This document shows positions 30,596 to 39,488 of a DNA stretch of 54,820 nt, one piece after another. Position numbers and translations under genes: made by a program. The stretch's first letter is position 1. Every line of letters begins with the position of its first letter. Source of the stretch: Rhizobiaceae bacterium (lineage in GTDB: Bacteria > Pseudomonadota > Alphaproteobacteria > Rhizobiales > Rhizobiaceae); assembly GCA_027483885.1 (NCBI GenBank), contig JAIXTO010000178.1, positions 1-54,820 of the forward strand. The letters are read 5' to 3'. Below the pieces are notes generated by a model. That model had not been told where the DNA came from. It was given only the letters and a program-made list of their open reading frames with translations, and ran no database searches.

Positions 30596-33139
30596 TTATT
30601 GGCCGCTCGGGGCAAGGGCTGCCCATTCGCTGATGGCCTGATCGAACGCCTTCACGCCTTCCGGACCCTTCTGCAATGTCAGAAGCGCGCGGCGGCCTGT
30701 GCCGTAGATGATCGGCACGTCCAGCCAGTTGCGGCTTTTCAGAAGTTCCATGTTGCGGGCACGCGCATCGGGGAAATCATTGAGCGCGATCATGTGGAAG
30801 TCCGGCGTGATCTTGGCCGGAACCGCAATCAAAGGATCGCCGCGATCCTGCTCGGTGGCCTTCATCGAAATGCGCTGCACGCTTTCGATAGCGCCGCCCT
30901 CGAAATCAGCCGGAAGCGAGAAGACAAACTCGACCAGATGGCTTGCCGGAAGCGAGGCATCCGCATTGCGCTTGAAGGTGACGAGCGCCGTCAGTCCGCG
31001 TTCCGGCAGGTTGATGCGTCCCTGCACAACAGGCTCAGGCTTGCCGTTTTCGCCCGTTTCGCTCTGCAGCGACCAGGAGACGCTGCCTTCGATGGCGGTC
31101 GGCGACGACTGGCCGATGCGCTCTTCGTAAAGGAAGATCTTTTCACCGGAAACGGCAGGCGTTGCGGCGGGGTTTGCAGCCGGGGCACTGCTGCTCGGCG
31201 CAGCCGGTGCGGTCGCCGCATTGGTGTTAGCGCCAGCTTCGGGCGCTGCAGCCGGAGCGTTCAGCTGCGCAATCGACTGGCTGGTGCTGCCCACTGCCGG
31301 GCCGCCGACGCCTTCATCGACTTCCGTTCCGTTTGCCAGAAGGCGTTGCGTGAACTTGTTGGGTCCGGCAGCCTCTGGCGTGACTGCGCTGGCAGTACCG
31401 GCAGGCGTGCCGTTTGCCGGCTTGCCGGCGGCGCCGGTTGCGGCGTTCGTCCCGGTTTGCGGCGTGGTCGCCGGTGCCGTGCCCGTCTGGGCAGCCGGCG
31501 GTGCAGATGCCGTCTGCGGTGCCGCAGTCTCACCCGTCACGTTGCCGACGATGTTATCCAGCGCATCGCGGTTCTGCCAGATGGCGTAACCACCGCCGCC
31601 CAGCACGGCAAGGCCGATCACGGCCAGCACCAGAACGCCGTAATTGCGCTTCGGCTTGGACTGGACGCGGTAGGCACGCGCCGGCGCGGCATCCGCAAGA
31701 TCGGTTTCTTCCGGCGGCAGGCCTTCCCCGCGCCCACCCGTCTCGGATGCCGGCTTGTCGTATCCGATCAACTGTTCCAGATCGTTCCACGGATCGTTTG
31801 GCTTGGCAGGCGCTTCAACCCTTGCCGGCGTCTGAACCGGCTGCAGATAGGTGGCAAGCGGATCGTTTTCCGGTGGCACCGCTTTGTCGGTTGCCGGATA
31901 GTCCGGCAGATCGGCGACAGCCGGCATCTCGACACTTGCCCTCGCATGGGCTTCCCGGTCGAAATGCGCATCAAAGAGATCGGCGGCCTGACGGTCGTTG
32001 AAGGTGGATGACGCCGGCGCAACCGGTTCGTCCTGCGGCTTGTCGTCCGGCGCCTGCCAGTCGGCCTTGGCATTCCACTCGGGTTGTGTGTTCCAGTCGG
32101 TCTGCGGGTTCCAGCCGGAAGCCGGCGCCGCATCGGCACCACGCTGGCTATCCTCTGCAACCGGCTCGGCAGCGCGGTCCAGCTCGTGCGAAGACGCTGG
32201 CGTCACAGACCATGGATCGCTCGCCTGCTCCTGTACGCCAGCCTCTGCGGGACGCTCATGGGGATCGTCGAGATCGGATGCAAAGGGATCGGCCGTTTCG
32301 AGCGAAGGGGCCGTCGATGGCGCATCCGGCCAGGCCGGCGCCATCTGCGAGCGGCTGCGCGGCGGCTCGTCATAGGCTGGAAAGCGCGGTTCCTCGACGG
32401 CTGCAACGGGCGCGGCAACCTCCTGCGAGGTCGCGAGCGGCTCGTCGTCGGCAAAGGGGTTTTCGTCGCGCGGCGCATAGGTCTGCGGCGCATCGGCCGG
32501 CAGATCCGTCAGATCCTGGTGTTCTTCCAGCGCCTGCGGTGCCTTTGCATAGGGGGCCGGCTCATCGATATAAGGGGCAGGTTCCGGCTCAACCGGCAGC
32601 GATGCCTGGGTGATCGGCTCTTCGGCATAATGCGGCGCGGGTTCCGGCTCGGCCACAGGCTGAGGCGCCGAATAGGCCGACTCCACCTCTTCGGGCGCCC
32701 ATTCGGCATGAGCCGCAGCGTCTGCAGGGTATTGCTCTTCCTGCACAGGCTCCGCAACGGGCGCGGGTTCGTAGGCAGCCTGTTGCGGAACAGGCTGCTC
32801 CGCAACCTCTTCAGGGGCACGCTCTTCAGCCGCGGGCTCCTGCCAGGCCGCAACGGCCGGAGCCGCCGCCATGACTGCCGGCGCTGCATCCTCAAACGGA
32901 ACATCTGGCGCGTCAGCGGCAGGCGCAGCTTCGCGATGCTCGGCCTCGACCTCTCGGATCGCGGCTTCCAGCTTGTCCATCTGGCGGCGCAGCATCTCAT
33001 CGGAGGGGCGCGGCTTCATGTTCTCCAGCTGCCGTTGAACGGCGCCGCGAGCCTTCTCGTAAACCCGAATACGCATTTCGGGATTATTGTTCGCCAGGCC
33101 ATCCACGGCCCGGCGAATAACCGCTACAAAATCAGCCAT
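30596..33139 (-). CDS. Large Ala/Pro/Glu-rich single-pass membrane protein, unknown function
   Basis: An 847-residue protein in three parts. Residues 1-70 are a helical N-terminal domain (FVAVIRRAVDGLANNNPEMR ... EKARGAVQRQLENMKPRPSD). Then come about 430 residues of low-complexity acidic Ala/Pro/Glu/Asp-rich sequence and one membrane helix (NYGVLVLAVIGLAVLGGGGY, around residue 505). Beyond a second Ala/Pro/Thr linker lies a C-terminal folded domain (IFLYEERIGQSSPTAIEGSVSW ... GLTALVTFKRNADASLPASHLVEFVFSLP). The orientation should put the long acidic part in the cytoplasm and the C-domain in the periplasm. It lies 59 bp downstream of purA on the same strand. I do not recognise a named family. 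Confidence 0.75.
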   Translation of the reverse strand: MADFVAVIRRAVDGLANNNPEMRIRVYEKARGAVQRQLENMKPRPSDEMLRRQMDKLEAAIREVEAEHREAAPAADAPDVPFEDAAPAVMAAAPAVAAWQEPAAEERAPEEVAEQPVPQQAAYEPAPVAEPVQEEQYPADAAAHAEWAPEEVESAYSAPQPVAEPEPAPHYAEEPITQASLPVEPEPAPYIDEPAPYAKAPQALEEHQDLTDLPADAPQTYAPRDENPFADDEPLATSQEVAAPVAAVEEPRFPAYDEPPRSRSQMAPAWPDAPSTAPSLETADPFASDLDDPHERPAEAGVQEQASDPWSVTPASSHELDRAAEPVAEDSQRGADAAPASGWNPQTDWNTQPEWNAKADWQAPDDKPQDEPVAPASSTFNDRQAADLFDAHFDREAHARASVEMPAVADLPDYPATDKAVPPENDPLATYLQPVQTPARVEAPAKPNDPWNDLEQLIGYDKPASETGGRGEGLPPEETDLADAAPARAYRVQSKPKRNYGVLVLAVIGLAVLGGGGYAIWQNRDALDNIVGNVTGETAAPQTASAPPAAQTGTAPATTPQTGTNAATGAAGKPANGTPAGTASAVTPEAAGPNKFTQRLLANGTEVDEGVGGPAVGSTSQSIAQLNAPAAAPEAGANTNAATAPAAPSSSAPAANPAATPAVSGEKIFLYEERIGQSSPTAIEGSVSWSLQSETGENGKPEPVVQGRINLPERGLTALVTFKRNADASLPASHLVEFVFSLPADFEGGAIESVQRISMKATEQDRGDPLIAVPAKITPDFHMIALNDFPDARARNMELLKSRNWLDVPIIYGTGRRALLTLQKGPEGVKAFDQAISEWAALAPSGQ

Positions 33140-33198
33140 TGATACTTTCTCTTGATCACCGGCAGCGCGCCGAGTGAAAAGGTAGATAGCGCTGGACT

Positions 33199-34497
33199 TT
33201 AATCTTCAAAAGGGTCTGTCACAAGTATCGTGTCATCCCGCTCGGGGCTGGTGGACAGAAGCGCCACCGGCGCGCCGATCAACTCCTCCACCTGACGGAC
33301 ATACTTGATTGCCTGAGCCGGCAGATCCGCCCACTTGCGGGCGCCGACGGTTGACTCTTTCCAGCCTTCCAGCGTGATGTAAATCGGTTCGACACGCGCC
33401 TGCGCTGCCTGGGCAGCCGGCAGGTAATCGATTTCCTGTCCGTCGAGCTTGTAGCCGACGCAGATCTTCAGCTCATCCAGGCCATCGAGCACGTCGAGCT
33501 TGGTAAGCGCGATGCCGGTGATGCCGTTGGTGGCAACCGACTGGCGAACGAGTGCGGCGTCAAACCAGCCGCAACGACGTTTACGCCCGGTCACGGTGCC
33601 GAATTCATGGCCTTTTTCGCCGAGGAACTGGCCGATTTCGTCGGTCAGTTCGGTCGGGAACGGGCCTTCGCCGACGCGCGTCGTATAGGCCTTGGTGATG
33701 CCGAGGATATAACCGAGCGAGCCGGGACCCATGCCGGAACCGGCAGCGGCCTGGCCGGCAACGGTGTTCGACGAGGTAACAAACGGATATGTGCCGTGGT
33801 CGATGTCGAGCAGCGAGCCCTGCGCCCCTTCAAACAGGATGCGCGAACCCTTGCGGCGCTCCTTGTCGAGCAGGCGCCAGACCGAATCCATGAAGGGCAG
33901 CACGCGATCGGCAATCGAGGTCAGCTCTTCCATGATCGTGGAATGCTCGACTTCCGGCGCGCCAAAACCGCGGCGCAGCGCGTTGTGATGGGTGAGGATG
34001 CGTTCCACCTTAGCTTCCAGCGCATCGAGATCGGCCAGATCCATGACGCGGATAGCACGACGGCCGACCTTGTCCTCATAAGCCGGGCCGATGCCGCGGC
34101 GGGTGGTGCCGATCTTGGTGCCGCTGTTGGAGGCGGCGTCTTCGCGCATGCCGTCCAGTTCGCGGTGGAGAGACAGAATGAGCGTGGCGTTTTCGGCAAT
34201 GCGCAGGTTTTCCGGCGTCACTTCAACGTTCTGCGCCTTCAGGCGGCCGATTTCGGCGATCAGCGCATGCGGATCGACCACAACGCCATTGCCGATGACG
34301 GCCATCTTGCCGGGGCGCACAACGCCCGAGGGGAGAAGCGACAGCTTGTAGCTGACGCCATCGATCACCAACGTATGGCCCGCATTGTGGCCGCCCTGGA
34401 AACGCACGACGATATCGGCCCGTTCCGAGAGCCAATCGACGATCTTGCCCTTGCCCTCGTCACCCCATTGCGAACCGATTACCACGACATTCGTCAT
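33199..34497 (-). CDS. purA: Adenylosuccinate synthetase
   Basis: A 432-residue PurA. It shows the GTP-binding loop [11 protein letters not shown] at residues 8-18, GHNAGHT near residue 38, [11 protein letters not shown] and TGRKRRCGW. It joins IMP and aspartate using GTP, the first committed step to AMP, in the cytoplasm. Length and all motifs are standard. It is divergent from the EamA transporter gene across 202 bp. Confidence 0.98.
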   Translation of the reverse strand: MTNVVVIGSQWGDEGKGKIVDWLSERADIVVRFQGGHNAGHTLVIDGVSYKLSLLPSGVVRPGKMAVIGNGVVVDPHALIAEIGRLKAQNVEVTPENLRIAENATLILSLHRELDGMREDAASNSGTKIGTTRRGIGPAYEDKVGRRAIRVMDLADLDALEAKVERILTHHNALRRGFGAPEVEHSTIMEELTSIADRVLPFMDSVWRLLDKERRKGSRILFEGAQGSLLDIDHGTYPFVTSSNTVAGQAAAGSGMGPGSLGYILGITKAYTTRVGEGPFPTELTDEIGQFLGEKGHEFGTVTGRKRRCGWFDAALVRQSVATNGITGIALTKLDVLDGLDELKICVGYKLDGQEIDYLPAAQAAQARVEPIYITLEGWKESTVGARKWADLPAQAIKYVRQVEELIGAPVALLSTSPERDDTILVTDPFED

Positions 34498-34699
34498 CTT
34501 AAAGCTTTCCTGCTCTGTCGCCAGGCTTCAACGCCCTGCCCAAACCGGCGCATCTATACTGTGTGATTTCCGGGAAAGCGACCCGTTTATGACCTTTTCG
34601 CCTGTTTTTAGGTGACAGGCCGGCGCCCAAGCGGTTATTCCCACGATAAAACAACCGGAAAGCCATGTTCTTTCCGGGGTCTCGCCCGGGAGAGCACCC

Positions 34700-35584
34700 T
34701 TGCATATCAAAGCCTATGCCTACCTCATCATCGCCACGCTCTGCTGGGGCGGCAATGCCGTCGTGGGAAAGCTTGCGGTCGGCCATGTCAGCCCGATGAT
34801 GCTGACCATGTGGCGCTGGATCTTTGCCTGCGCCATCATTTTTGCCATTTCGCTGCCGCAGTTGAAGCGCGACTGGCCGGTGGCCCGCAAACATCTGCCG
34901 CTGATGATCTTTTTAGGCGCTGTCGGCTACACGCTGTTTAACGTGCTTTTGTACAACGCCGTGCATTATACGACGGCGATCAATGTCGCCATCGAACAGG
35001 CCGGCATTCCGTTCCTGATCTTCCTTGCCAATTTCGTGTTTTTCCGCATCCGCGTGTCACTGGCACAGATTCTCGGATTTTCGCTGACGCTGATCGGTGT
35101 GGCGCTGACCGTCTCGCATGGCGATCTGACCACACTTCTGTCGTTGACGGTGAATTTCGGCGATGCGCTGATGGTGATCGCGGTCATCGCCTATGCCGCC
35201 TATACGATCGTGTTGCGCTGGCGCCCGCCGGTGGACTGGCGCACGCTGATGGCAATCCCGGCGCTGGTGGCGCTGATCTGCACGTTTCCGCTGGTCTTGT
35301 GGGAATATTCGGCCGGAACCATGATGTGGCCGGATGCATCCGGCTGGACGGCGGCGCTCTATACGGGCCTGTTTGCCTCGCTGGTGGCGCAGATCTTTTA
35401 TATCCAGGGCATCGGCCATATCGGCGCCAACCGGGCGGGCCTGTTCATCAACCTGGTGCCGGTGTTCGGCACGCTGTTGTCGGTGCTTGTGATCGGCGAA
35501 CAGCTGCAGCTGTTTCATGTGCTGGCGCTGGTGCTCGCCCTTGGCGGCATTGCCATTGCCGAACGGTGGAAGCCGGCAACGTAA
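34700..35584 (+). CDS. EamA/DMT-family transporter
   Basis: A 294-residue, ten-helix protein made of two EamA repeats. AYLIIATLCWGGNAVVGKLA opens the first, and the second contains AALYTGLFASLVAQIFYIQGIGHIGANRAGLFINLVPVFGTLLSVLVIGE, the conserved DMT end. It is a probable exporter of amino acids or metabolites from the inner membrane; substrate unknown. The start is a TTG at 34700 with GGGAGAG upstream; a start a few codons later cannot be excluded. It converges with the next gene, 4 bp between stops. Confidence 0.85.
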   Translation: MHIKAYAYLIIATLCWGGNAVVGKLAVGHVSPMMLTMWRWIFACAIIFAISLPQLKRDWPVARKHLPLMIFLGAVGYTLFNVLLYNAVHYTTAINVAIEQAGIPFLIFLANFVFFRIRVSLAQILGFSLTLIGVALTVSHGDLTTLLSLTVNFGDALMVIAVIAYAAYTIVLRWRPPVDWRTLMAIPALVALICTFPLVLWEYSAGTMMWPDASGWTAALYTGLFASLVAQIFYIQGIGHIGANRAGLFINLVPVFGTLLSVLVIGEQLQLFHVLALVLALGGIAIAERWKPAT

Positions 35585-35588
35585 GGGT

Positions 35589-36041
35589 TCAGATCTGCGG
35601 CACGCGGTTGTCGAGCACGAGGTCGCCATTGCCGGTGGACACGATCAGCACACGCTCGACCGTTCCGGCCGGCGTCATCAGAAAGCCGATGCGCAGCTCG
35701 TCCGCCGGCTGGCCGCGCTCAACCAGCGCCTCCTGCTTGATGCGGGCGCAATCGGCGCAAAGGCCGGGACTGGCAGGCTTGCCGGTGGCATCGGCCGCGA
35801 GGCTGTCAAAATAACCGTCCAGCGCTCCGATGGTCTCGTTGACGGCGATGTTCAGCACTTGCACCGCCTGGTAATCCGTCTCGTATGGTGCTGCCGGTGC
35901 CGCCTGGGCTTTCGCCAGTTCATGCGGCTGCGACAGGGAAATGAAGGCACCGCGAGCAAGGCCACCGGGCCCGGCCGCATGGGCGGTGCCGCAGGTGAGG
36001 ACAGAGAGAAGGGCCGCTACGGCTACAATGGTTTTCGGCAT
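35589..36041 (-). CDS. Short, degenerate transglutaminase-like cysteine peptidase (BTLCP-like), exported
   Basis: A 150-residue protein with a signal peptide (MPKTIVAVAALLSVLTCGTA). The layout follows bacterial transglutaminase-like cysteine peptidases. VLNIAVNETIG fits their V..VN..I segment, and GLCADCARIKQEALVERG aligns Cys95, Asp97 and Lys102 with the DCxDYxxxK motif. VLIVSTGNGDLVLDN supplies the Asp-Asn end. The His expected 15 residues before the Asp is Glu129, with no His nearby, and the protein stops just after LDN where the family continues. It is probably a catalytically dead or repurposed relative. I chose the start at the signal peptide; an upstream in-frame ATG adds 24 residues. 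Homology inferred by eye. Confidence 0.55.
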   Translation of the reverse strand: MPKTIVAVAALLSVLTCGTAHAAGPGGLARGAFISLSQPHELAKAQAAPAAPYETDYQAVQVLNIAVNETIGALDGYFDSLAADATGKPASPGLCADCARIKQEALVERGQPADELRIGFLMTPAGTVERVLIVSTGNGDLVLDNRVPQI

Positions 36042-36257
36042 GTCGTGTGCCCTGTCGTTTCGGACTGCGTCAGGCGCCGTCCCGTTTCGGTTCACCGGCC
36101 CCGCTTGCGGCACCGCCCGGACATCTGTTCCGAGAATGACACCGTTATAACTCGCTGCTTTTGCTGGCCGCTTAAGCCAGTTTCGACAATTTTAGCGAAA
36201 CGCAATTTTTTCCCGAAACGGGATTGGTCCCAAAAGAACCAGCTGACGTGCGCGCAA

Positions 36258-36292
36258 AAAGGCATCAAGCCGCACGGAATTTGGCGCTTTTC
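36258..36292. promoter_or_regulatory. Shared 35-bp motif, copy 1 (upstream of creatininase gene)
   Basis: The sequence starts AAAGGCATCAA and ends GCTTTTC; 28 of 35 bases match the copy at 38182. It ends 53 bp before the creatininase start, in a 304-bp gap that holds no gene. It is a likely site for the neighbouring LysR regulator. Confidence 0.6.
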
Positions 36293-36345
36293 GGACCCGC
36301 TGCGATTGCCGTATCCAAGAGAATAAGAGCGCGAGAGGATATGCG

Positions 36346-37143
36346 ATGGCCAAGCCGTTTTACTGGAACGAACTCAACACCCATGATTTTGCCGGCCTTT
36401 CGCCCGACCGAACCATCGCCATCCTGCCACTTGCCTCCACCGAACAGCACGGGCCGCATCTGCCGATCGCAACCGACGTTGCGATTGCAAACGGCATGCT
36501 GGCGCAGCTGAAGACCCAGCGCCCTGACGATCTCGACATTCTGGTTCTGCCCACCCAGGAAATCGGCAAGGCAAACGAACATGTCCATGGCCCCGGCACG
36601 CTGTCGCTCGGCGCCGATATCCTCATCCCCGCCTGGACCGCCATCGGCGGCAAGGTGGCCGAGGCCGGCGTGCGCAAACTGGTGATGGTCAATTCGCACG
36701 GCGGCAATCTCGACATCATGAGCATTGTTTCGCGCGAGATGCGGGTGCGTTTCGGCATGGCCGCGGTTGCCACGCAATGGGCACGCTTTGGCCAGCCGGA
36801 GGGTATGATCAGCGAACACGAACAGAAATTCGGCATCCATGGCGGCGAGGTGGAGACATCGCTGATGCTGCACTTCCGCCCCGAACTGGTGCGCATGGAC
36901 AAGGCGGAGAATTTTGCCTCACGCGCCGAAGAGATGAAAAAAAGCTCGCGCTTCCTCCAGCCGCTGCCGCCGCATGCGCTGGCCTGGATCGCCCATGACC
37001 TCAACCCGGCAGGCGTGGTCGGCAATGCGGCGGCCGGCACTGCGGAAAAAGGTGCTGCCATCTGCCGCCATCAGGTGGCCGGCTTTATCGAACTGCTGCG
37101 GGATCTCACAAGCTACCCGCTCTCCAACCTCTATACTCCGTGA
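36346..37143 (+). CDS. Creatininase-family amidohydrolase
   Basis: A 265-residue creatininase-family protein. Metal-site motifs are LASTEQHGPHLPIATD (Glu33, His35, Asp44), NSHGGN (His118) and HGGEVETS (His165, Glu168). Family members hydrolyse cyclic or linear amides: creatinine, formamidopyrimidines, mycofactocin precursor. The length is typical and the ribosome site GAGAGG is good. It lies beside a LysR gene, and its promoter carries the same 35-bp motif as the NMT1-type ABC operon on the other side. This suggests one pathway for a cyclic amide or pyrimidine-like compound. The specific substrate is not known. Confidence 0.85.
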   Translation: MAKPFYWNELNTHDFAGLSPDRTIAILPLASTEQHGPHLPIATDVAIANGMLAQLKTQRPDDLDILVLPTQEIGKANEHVHGPGTLSLGADILIPAWTAIGGKVAEAGVRKLVMVNSHGGNLDIMSIVSREMRVRFGMAAVATQWARFGQPEGMISEHEQKFGIHGGEVETSLMLHFRPELVRMDKAENFASRAEEMKKSSRFLQPLPPHALAWIAHDLNPAGVVGNAAAGTAEKGAAICRHQVAGFIELLRDLTSYPLSNLYTP

Positions 37144-37146
37144 TCC

Positions 37147-38112
37147 TCAATCGCGCGCACTCGCCTCGCGGCCGTGCTGCGGCGGCACATGGCCCTTGGC
37201 CTCCAATTCGGCCACCTGCATGCCCAGTTCGGCGAGCAAGAATTCGACAAACAGGCTGGTTGCCGTGTCGAGCGTGGCGCGCGAACGGGCAAACAGCTTC
37301 ATCGGCTGGTGGCGACGCTGCGATTCGGCCAGCGGGCGAAACACCAGTTCGCCGCGGCTGCAATCGCCGATCACATCGAGCGGATTGAGGAAGGTGAGGC
37401 CGGTGCCGCGCTTCACCAGATGGCGCAGCGTTTCCGGCGCGCCGGTTTCCACCACCGGCTCCACCGACATCGGCAGCGGTGACAGGATGAGGTTGATCAT
37501 GGTGCGAAGGCTCATGCCCGGCTGCGCCAGAACCAGCGGCTCCTGCAAGACCTTGGCCAGATCAACCGGCCCCTCCTCGCCTGCCAGCGGATGATCGGGC
37601 GGCATCACGACACCGATCGGGATATCGAAGGTGGCAAGCGTGCGTAGCCCCGGCGTTGCGGGGATATTAAAGCCAATGCCGAGATCGACCTCGCCTGAGA
37701 GCACCGGATTGGCCGTGGTGGTCGCCCCGTCAATGGCCAGCTGGATGCGCATGCGCGGATGTTTTTCGACGAAACGGGCGATGATCTCCGGCAGCGGGCC
37801 GGCCGCAAGTCCGACCGTGGAGATCATCGAAACACGGCCCACTTGCGGCATTTTGAGGCCCCGCACCCGCGTTTCCAGCTTGTCATAAGCCTTCAGCACC
37901 TCGCGGATATGTTCGATGCACAATTCCCCCGCAGCCGTCAGCCGCAGGCCGCGCGGCAGGCGTTCGAAGATCTGCGCGCCAAGCTCCTCCTCGAGCGCCA
38001 GGATCTGACGGTTGATGGCGGACGAGGCAACATTGAGCCGCGCCGCCGCCTTGCGAATGGAGCCGCAGCGGGCGATTTCATCGATGTACTGGAGTTTTCG
38101 CGAGTGCAGCAT
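37147..38112 (-). CDS. LysR-family regulator of the creatininase/ABC cluster
   Basis: A 321-residue LysR-type regulator: SRKLQYIDEIARCGSIRKAAARLNVASSAINRQILALEEELGAQIFERLPRG is the winged helix, followed by an effector domain (VGRVSMISTVGLAAGPLPEIIARF). I start at MLHSRKLQ; an ATG four codons upstream (38124) is possible. It is divergent from the binding-protein operon and convergent with the creatininase gene (3 bp between). The shared 35-bp motif in front of both target units makes it the obvious regulator. The effector is presumably the pathway substrate. Confidence 0.88.
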   Translation of the reverse strand: MLHSRKLQYIDEIARCGSIRKAAARLNVASSAINRQILALEEELGAQIFERLPRGLRLTAAGELCIEHIREVLKAYDKLETRVRGLKMPQVGRVSMISTVGLAAGPLPEIIARFVEKHPRMRIQLAIDGATTTANPVLSGEVDLGIGFNIPATPGLRTLATFDIPIGVVMPPDHPLAGEEGPVDLAKVLQEPLVLAQPGMSLRTMINLILSPLPMSVEPVVETGAPETLRHLVKRGTGLTFLNPLDVIGDCSRGELVFRPLAESQRRHQPMKLFARSRATLDTATSLFVEFLLAELGMQVAELEAKGHVPPQHGREASARD

Positions 38113-38145
38113 GACAGGTCCCATTGCTTAAGTTTTGATCATGAC

Positions 38146-38158
38146 GCACAATTTGTGC
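38146..38158. promoter_or_regulatory. Inverted repeat near the lysR start
   Basis: Perfect GCACAA-T-TTGTGC, 34 bp upstream of the lysR start at 38112, on the lysR side of the divergent promoter region. It may be an autoregulatory site. Confidence 0.4.
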
Positions 38159-38181
38159 AGCGGCTAGACCACCGCTGCCAT

Positions 38182-38216
38182 AAAGGCATCAATCCGTGCG
38201 AATTTTGATGCTTTTC
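38182..38216. promoter_or_regulatory. Shared 35-bp motif, copy 2 (upstream of NMT1-type ABC operon)
   Basis: It contains the dyad GCATCAA-N12-TTGATGC and a T-N11-A core, the usual layout of LysR-type sites. It ends 80 bp before the binding-protein start codon. 28 of 35 bases match the copy at 36258. Confidence 0.6.
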
Positions 38217-38296
38217 AAAGCGCGAAAGCAATGGCTGAAATGTTTCAAAGGGACGCCGCAAAGAGCATCCCAGCACCGAAAAAGGGAACAGGTCGA

Positions 38297-39313
38297 ATGG
38301 ACACGCTGCGAAATTTGAAGACCACTCTGGCCGGCATGGCTCTTTGCACCGGCATCGCGCTGGGCGGGCAGGCTTTTGCGCTCGATGAAGTGACCTATGG
38401 CACCAACTGGCTGGCGCAGGCCGAACATGGCGGCTTTTACCAGGCCGTGGCCGACGGCACCTATGAGAAGCACGGGCTGAAGGTCACCATCGTGCAGGGC
38501 GGCCCGAATGCGGCCAACCGGTCGCTGCTGATTGCCGGCAAGGTGGATTTTTACATGGGTGGGCCGCTCGGCGACATGGACGCCGTCAAGCAGGGCATTC
38601 CGCTCGTCTCGGTTGCCTCGATCTTCCAGAAGGATCCGCAGGTGCTGCTGGCACATCCGGATGCCGGCGTCGAAAAGTTCGGTGACCTTGCCAAGCTCGA
38701 TACCATCTTCATGGGCAAGGAAGGTTACGTCACCTATTTCGAGTGGATGAAGAAGAATTTTGCCGGCTTCAAGGAAGAGCAATACAAGCCCTACACGTTC
38801 AACCCGGCCCCCTTCATCGCCGACAAGAAATCCGCCCAGCAGGGTTATCTCACCTCCGAGCCTTACGAGATCGGCAAGCAGGCCGGCTGGACGCCAAAGG
38901 TGTTCCTGCTGGCAGACGCCGGCTACAGCCCCTATTCGACGATGATCACCACCACACAGACGATGATCGACACCAAATCGGACGTGGTGCAGCGCTTCGT
39001 CGATGCCACGATCGAGGGCTGGTACACCTATCTCTACGGTGACAATTCCAAGGCGAACGCGCTGATCAAGAAGGACAATCCGGAAATGACGGATGGCCAG
39101 ATCGCCTATTCCATCGAAAAGATGAAGGAATACGGCATCGTGGAATCCGGCGATGCGCTGACCAAGGGCATCGGCTGCATTACCGACGAGCGGTACAAGA
39201 AGTTCTTCGAAGAGATGGTGCAGATCGGCGTGCAGCCGGCCGACCTCGATTACAAAAAAGCCTATTCCACCAAGTTCGTCTGCAAGGGCGTCGGCATGGC
39301 GCTGAAGAAGTAG
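38297..39313 (+). CDS. NMT1/THI5-type ABC transporter substrate-binding protein
   Basis: A 338-residue periplasmic binding protein. The signal peptide LAGMALCTGIALGGQAFA is followed by LDEVTYGTNWLAQAEHGGFYQAVADGTYEKHGLKV, the NMT1/THI5-like opening. GGPNAANRSLLIAGKVDF and FIADKKSAQQGYLTSEPYEI follow. Relatives bind thiamine-pyrimidine precursors, pyrimidines or riboflavin-like compounds. The start at MDTLRN is chosen because it begins the signal peptide and has an AGGGAACAGG site. It is the first gene of the importer-enzyme operon; a RIME-like palindrome lies just downstream, before the ATPase gene. Ligand inferred only at the class level. Confidence 0.88.
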   Translation: MDTLRNLKTTLAGMALCTGIALGGQAFALDEVTYGTNWLAQAEHGGFYQAVADGTYEKHGLKVTIVQGGPNAANRSLLIAGKVDFYMGGPLGDMDAVKQGIPLVSVASIFQKDPQVLLAHPDAGVEKFGDLAKLDTIFMGKEGYVTYFEWMKKNFAGFKEEQYKPYTFNPAPFIADKKSAQQGYLTSEPYEIGKQAGWTPKVFLLADAGYSPYSTMITTTQTMIDTKSDVVQRFVDATIEGWYTYLYGDNSKANALIKKDNPEMTDGQIAYSIEKMKEYGIVESGDALTKGIGCITDERYKKFFEEMVQIGVQPADLDYKKAYSTKFVCKGVGMALKK

Positions 39314-39323
39314 GCGACAAAGT

Positions 39324-39367
39324 CCCTCCCCCCGTCCTGACGGGGAGAGGGCCAGGGTGAGGGGCCG
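39324..39367. repeat. RIME-like palindromic repeat (partial)
   Basis: Contains CCCCGTC-CT-GACGGGG within CCTCCCC...GGGAGAGGG, followed by CCAGGGTGAGGGGC. The same family of palindromes recurs at 43892 and 47777 in this window. It lies inside the ABC operon between binding protein and ATPase. Confidence 0.6.
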
Positions 39368-39488
39368 CTTTTTGGGAATACCCGCAAAGGCGATCTTTCT
39401 GGAAATGCTGACGGCTAACCAACCAGACGCTGCCGCCGGCTTTCCAGCCCCCCCGCCCCACACACATGCCAATCGAACAAGGCCTTTC

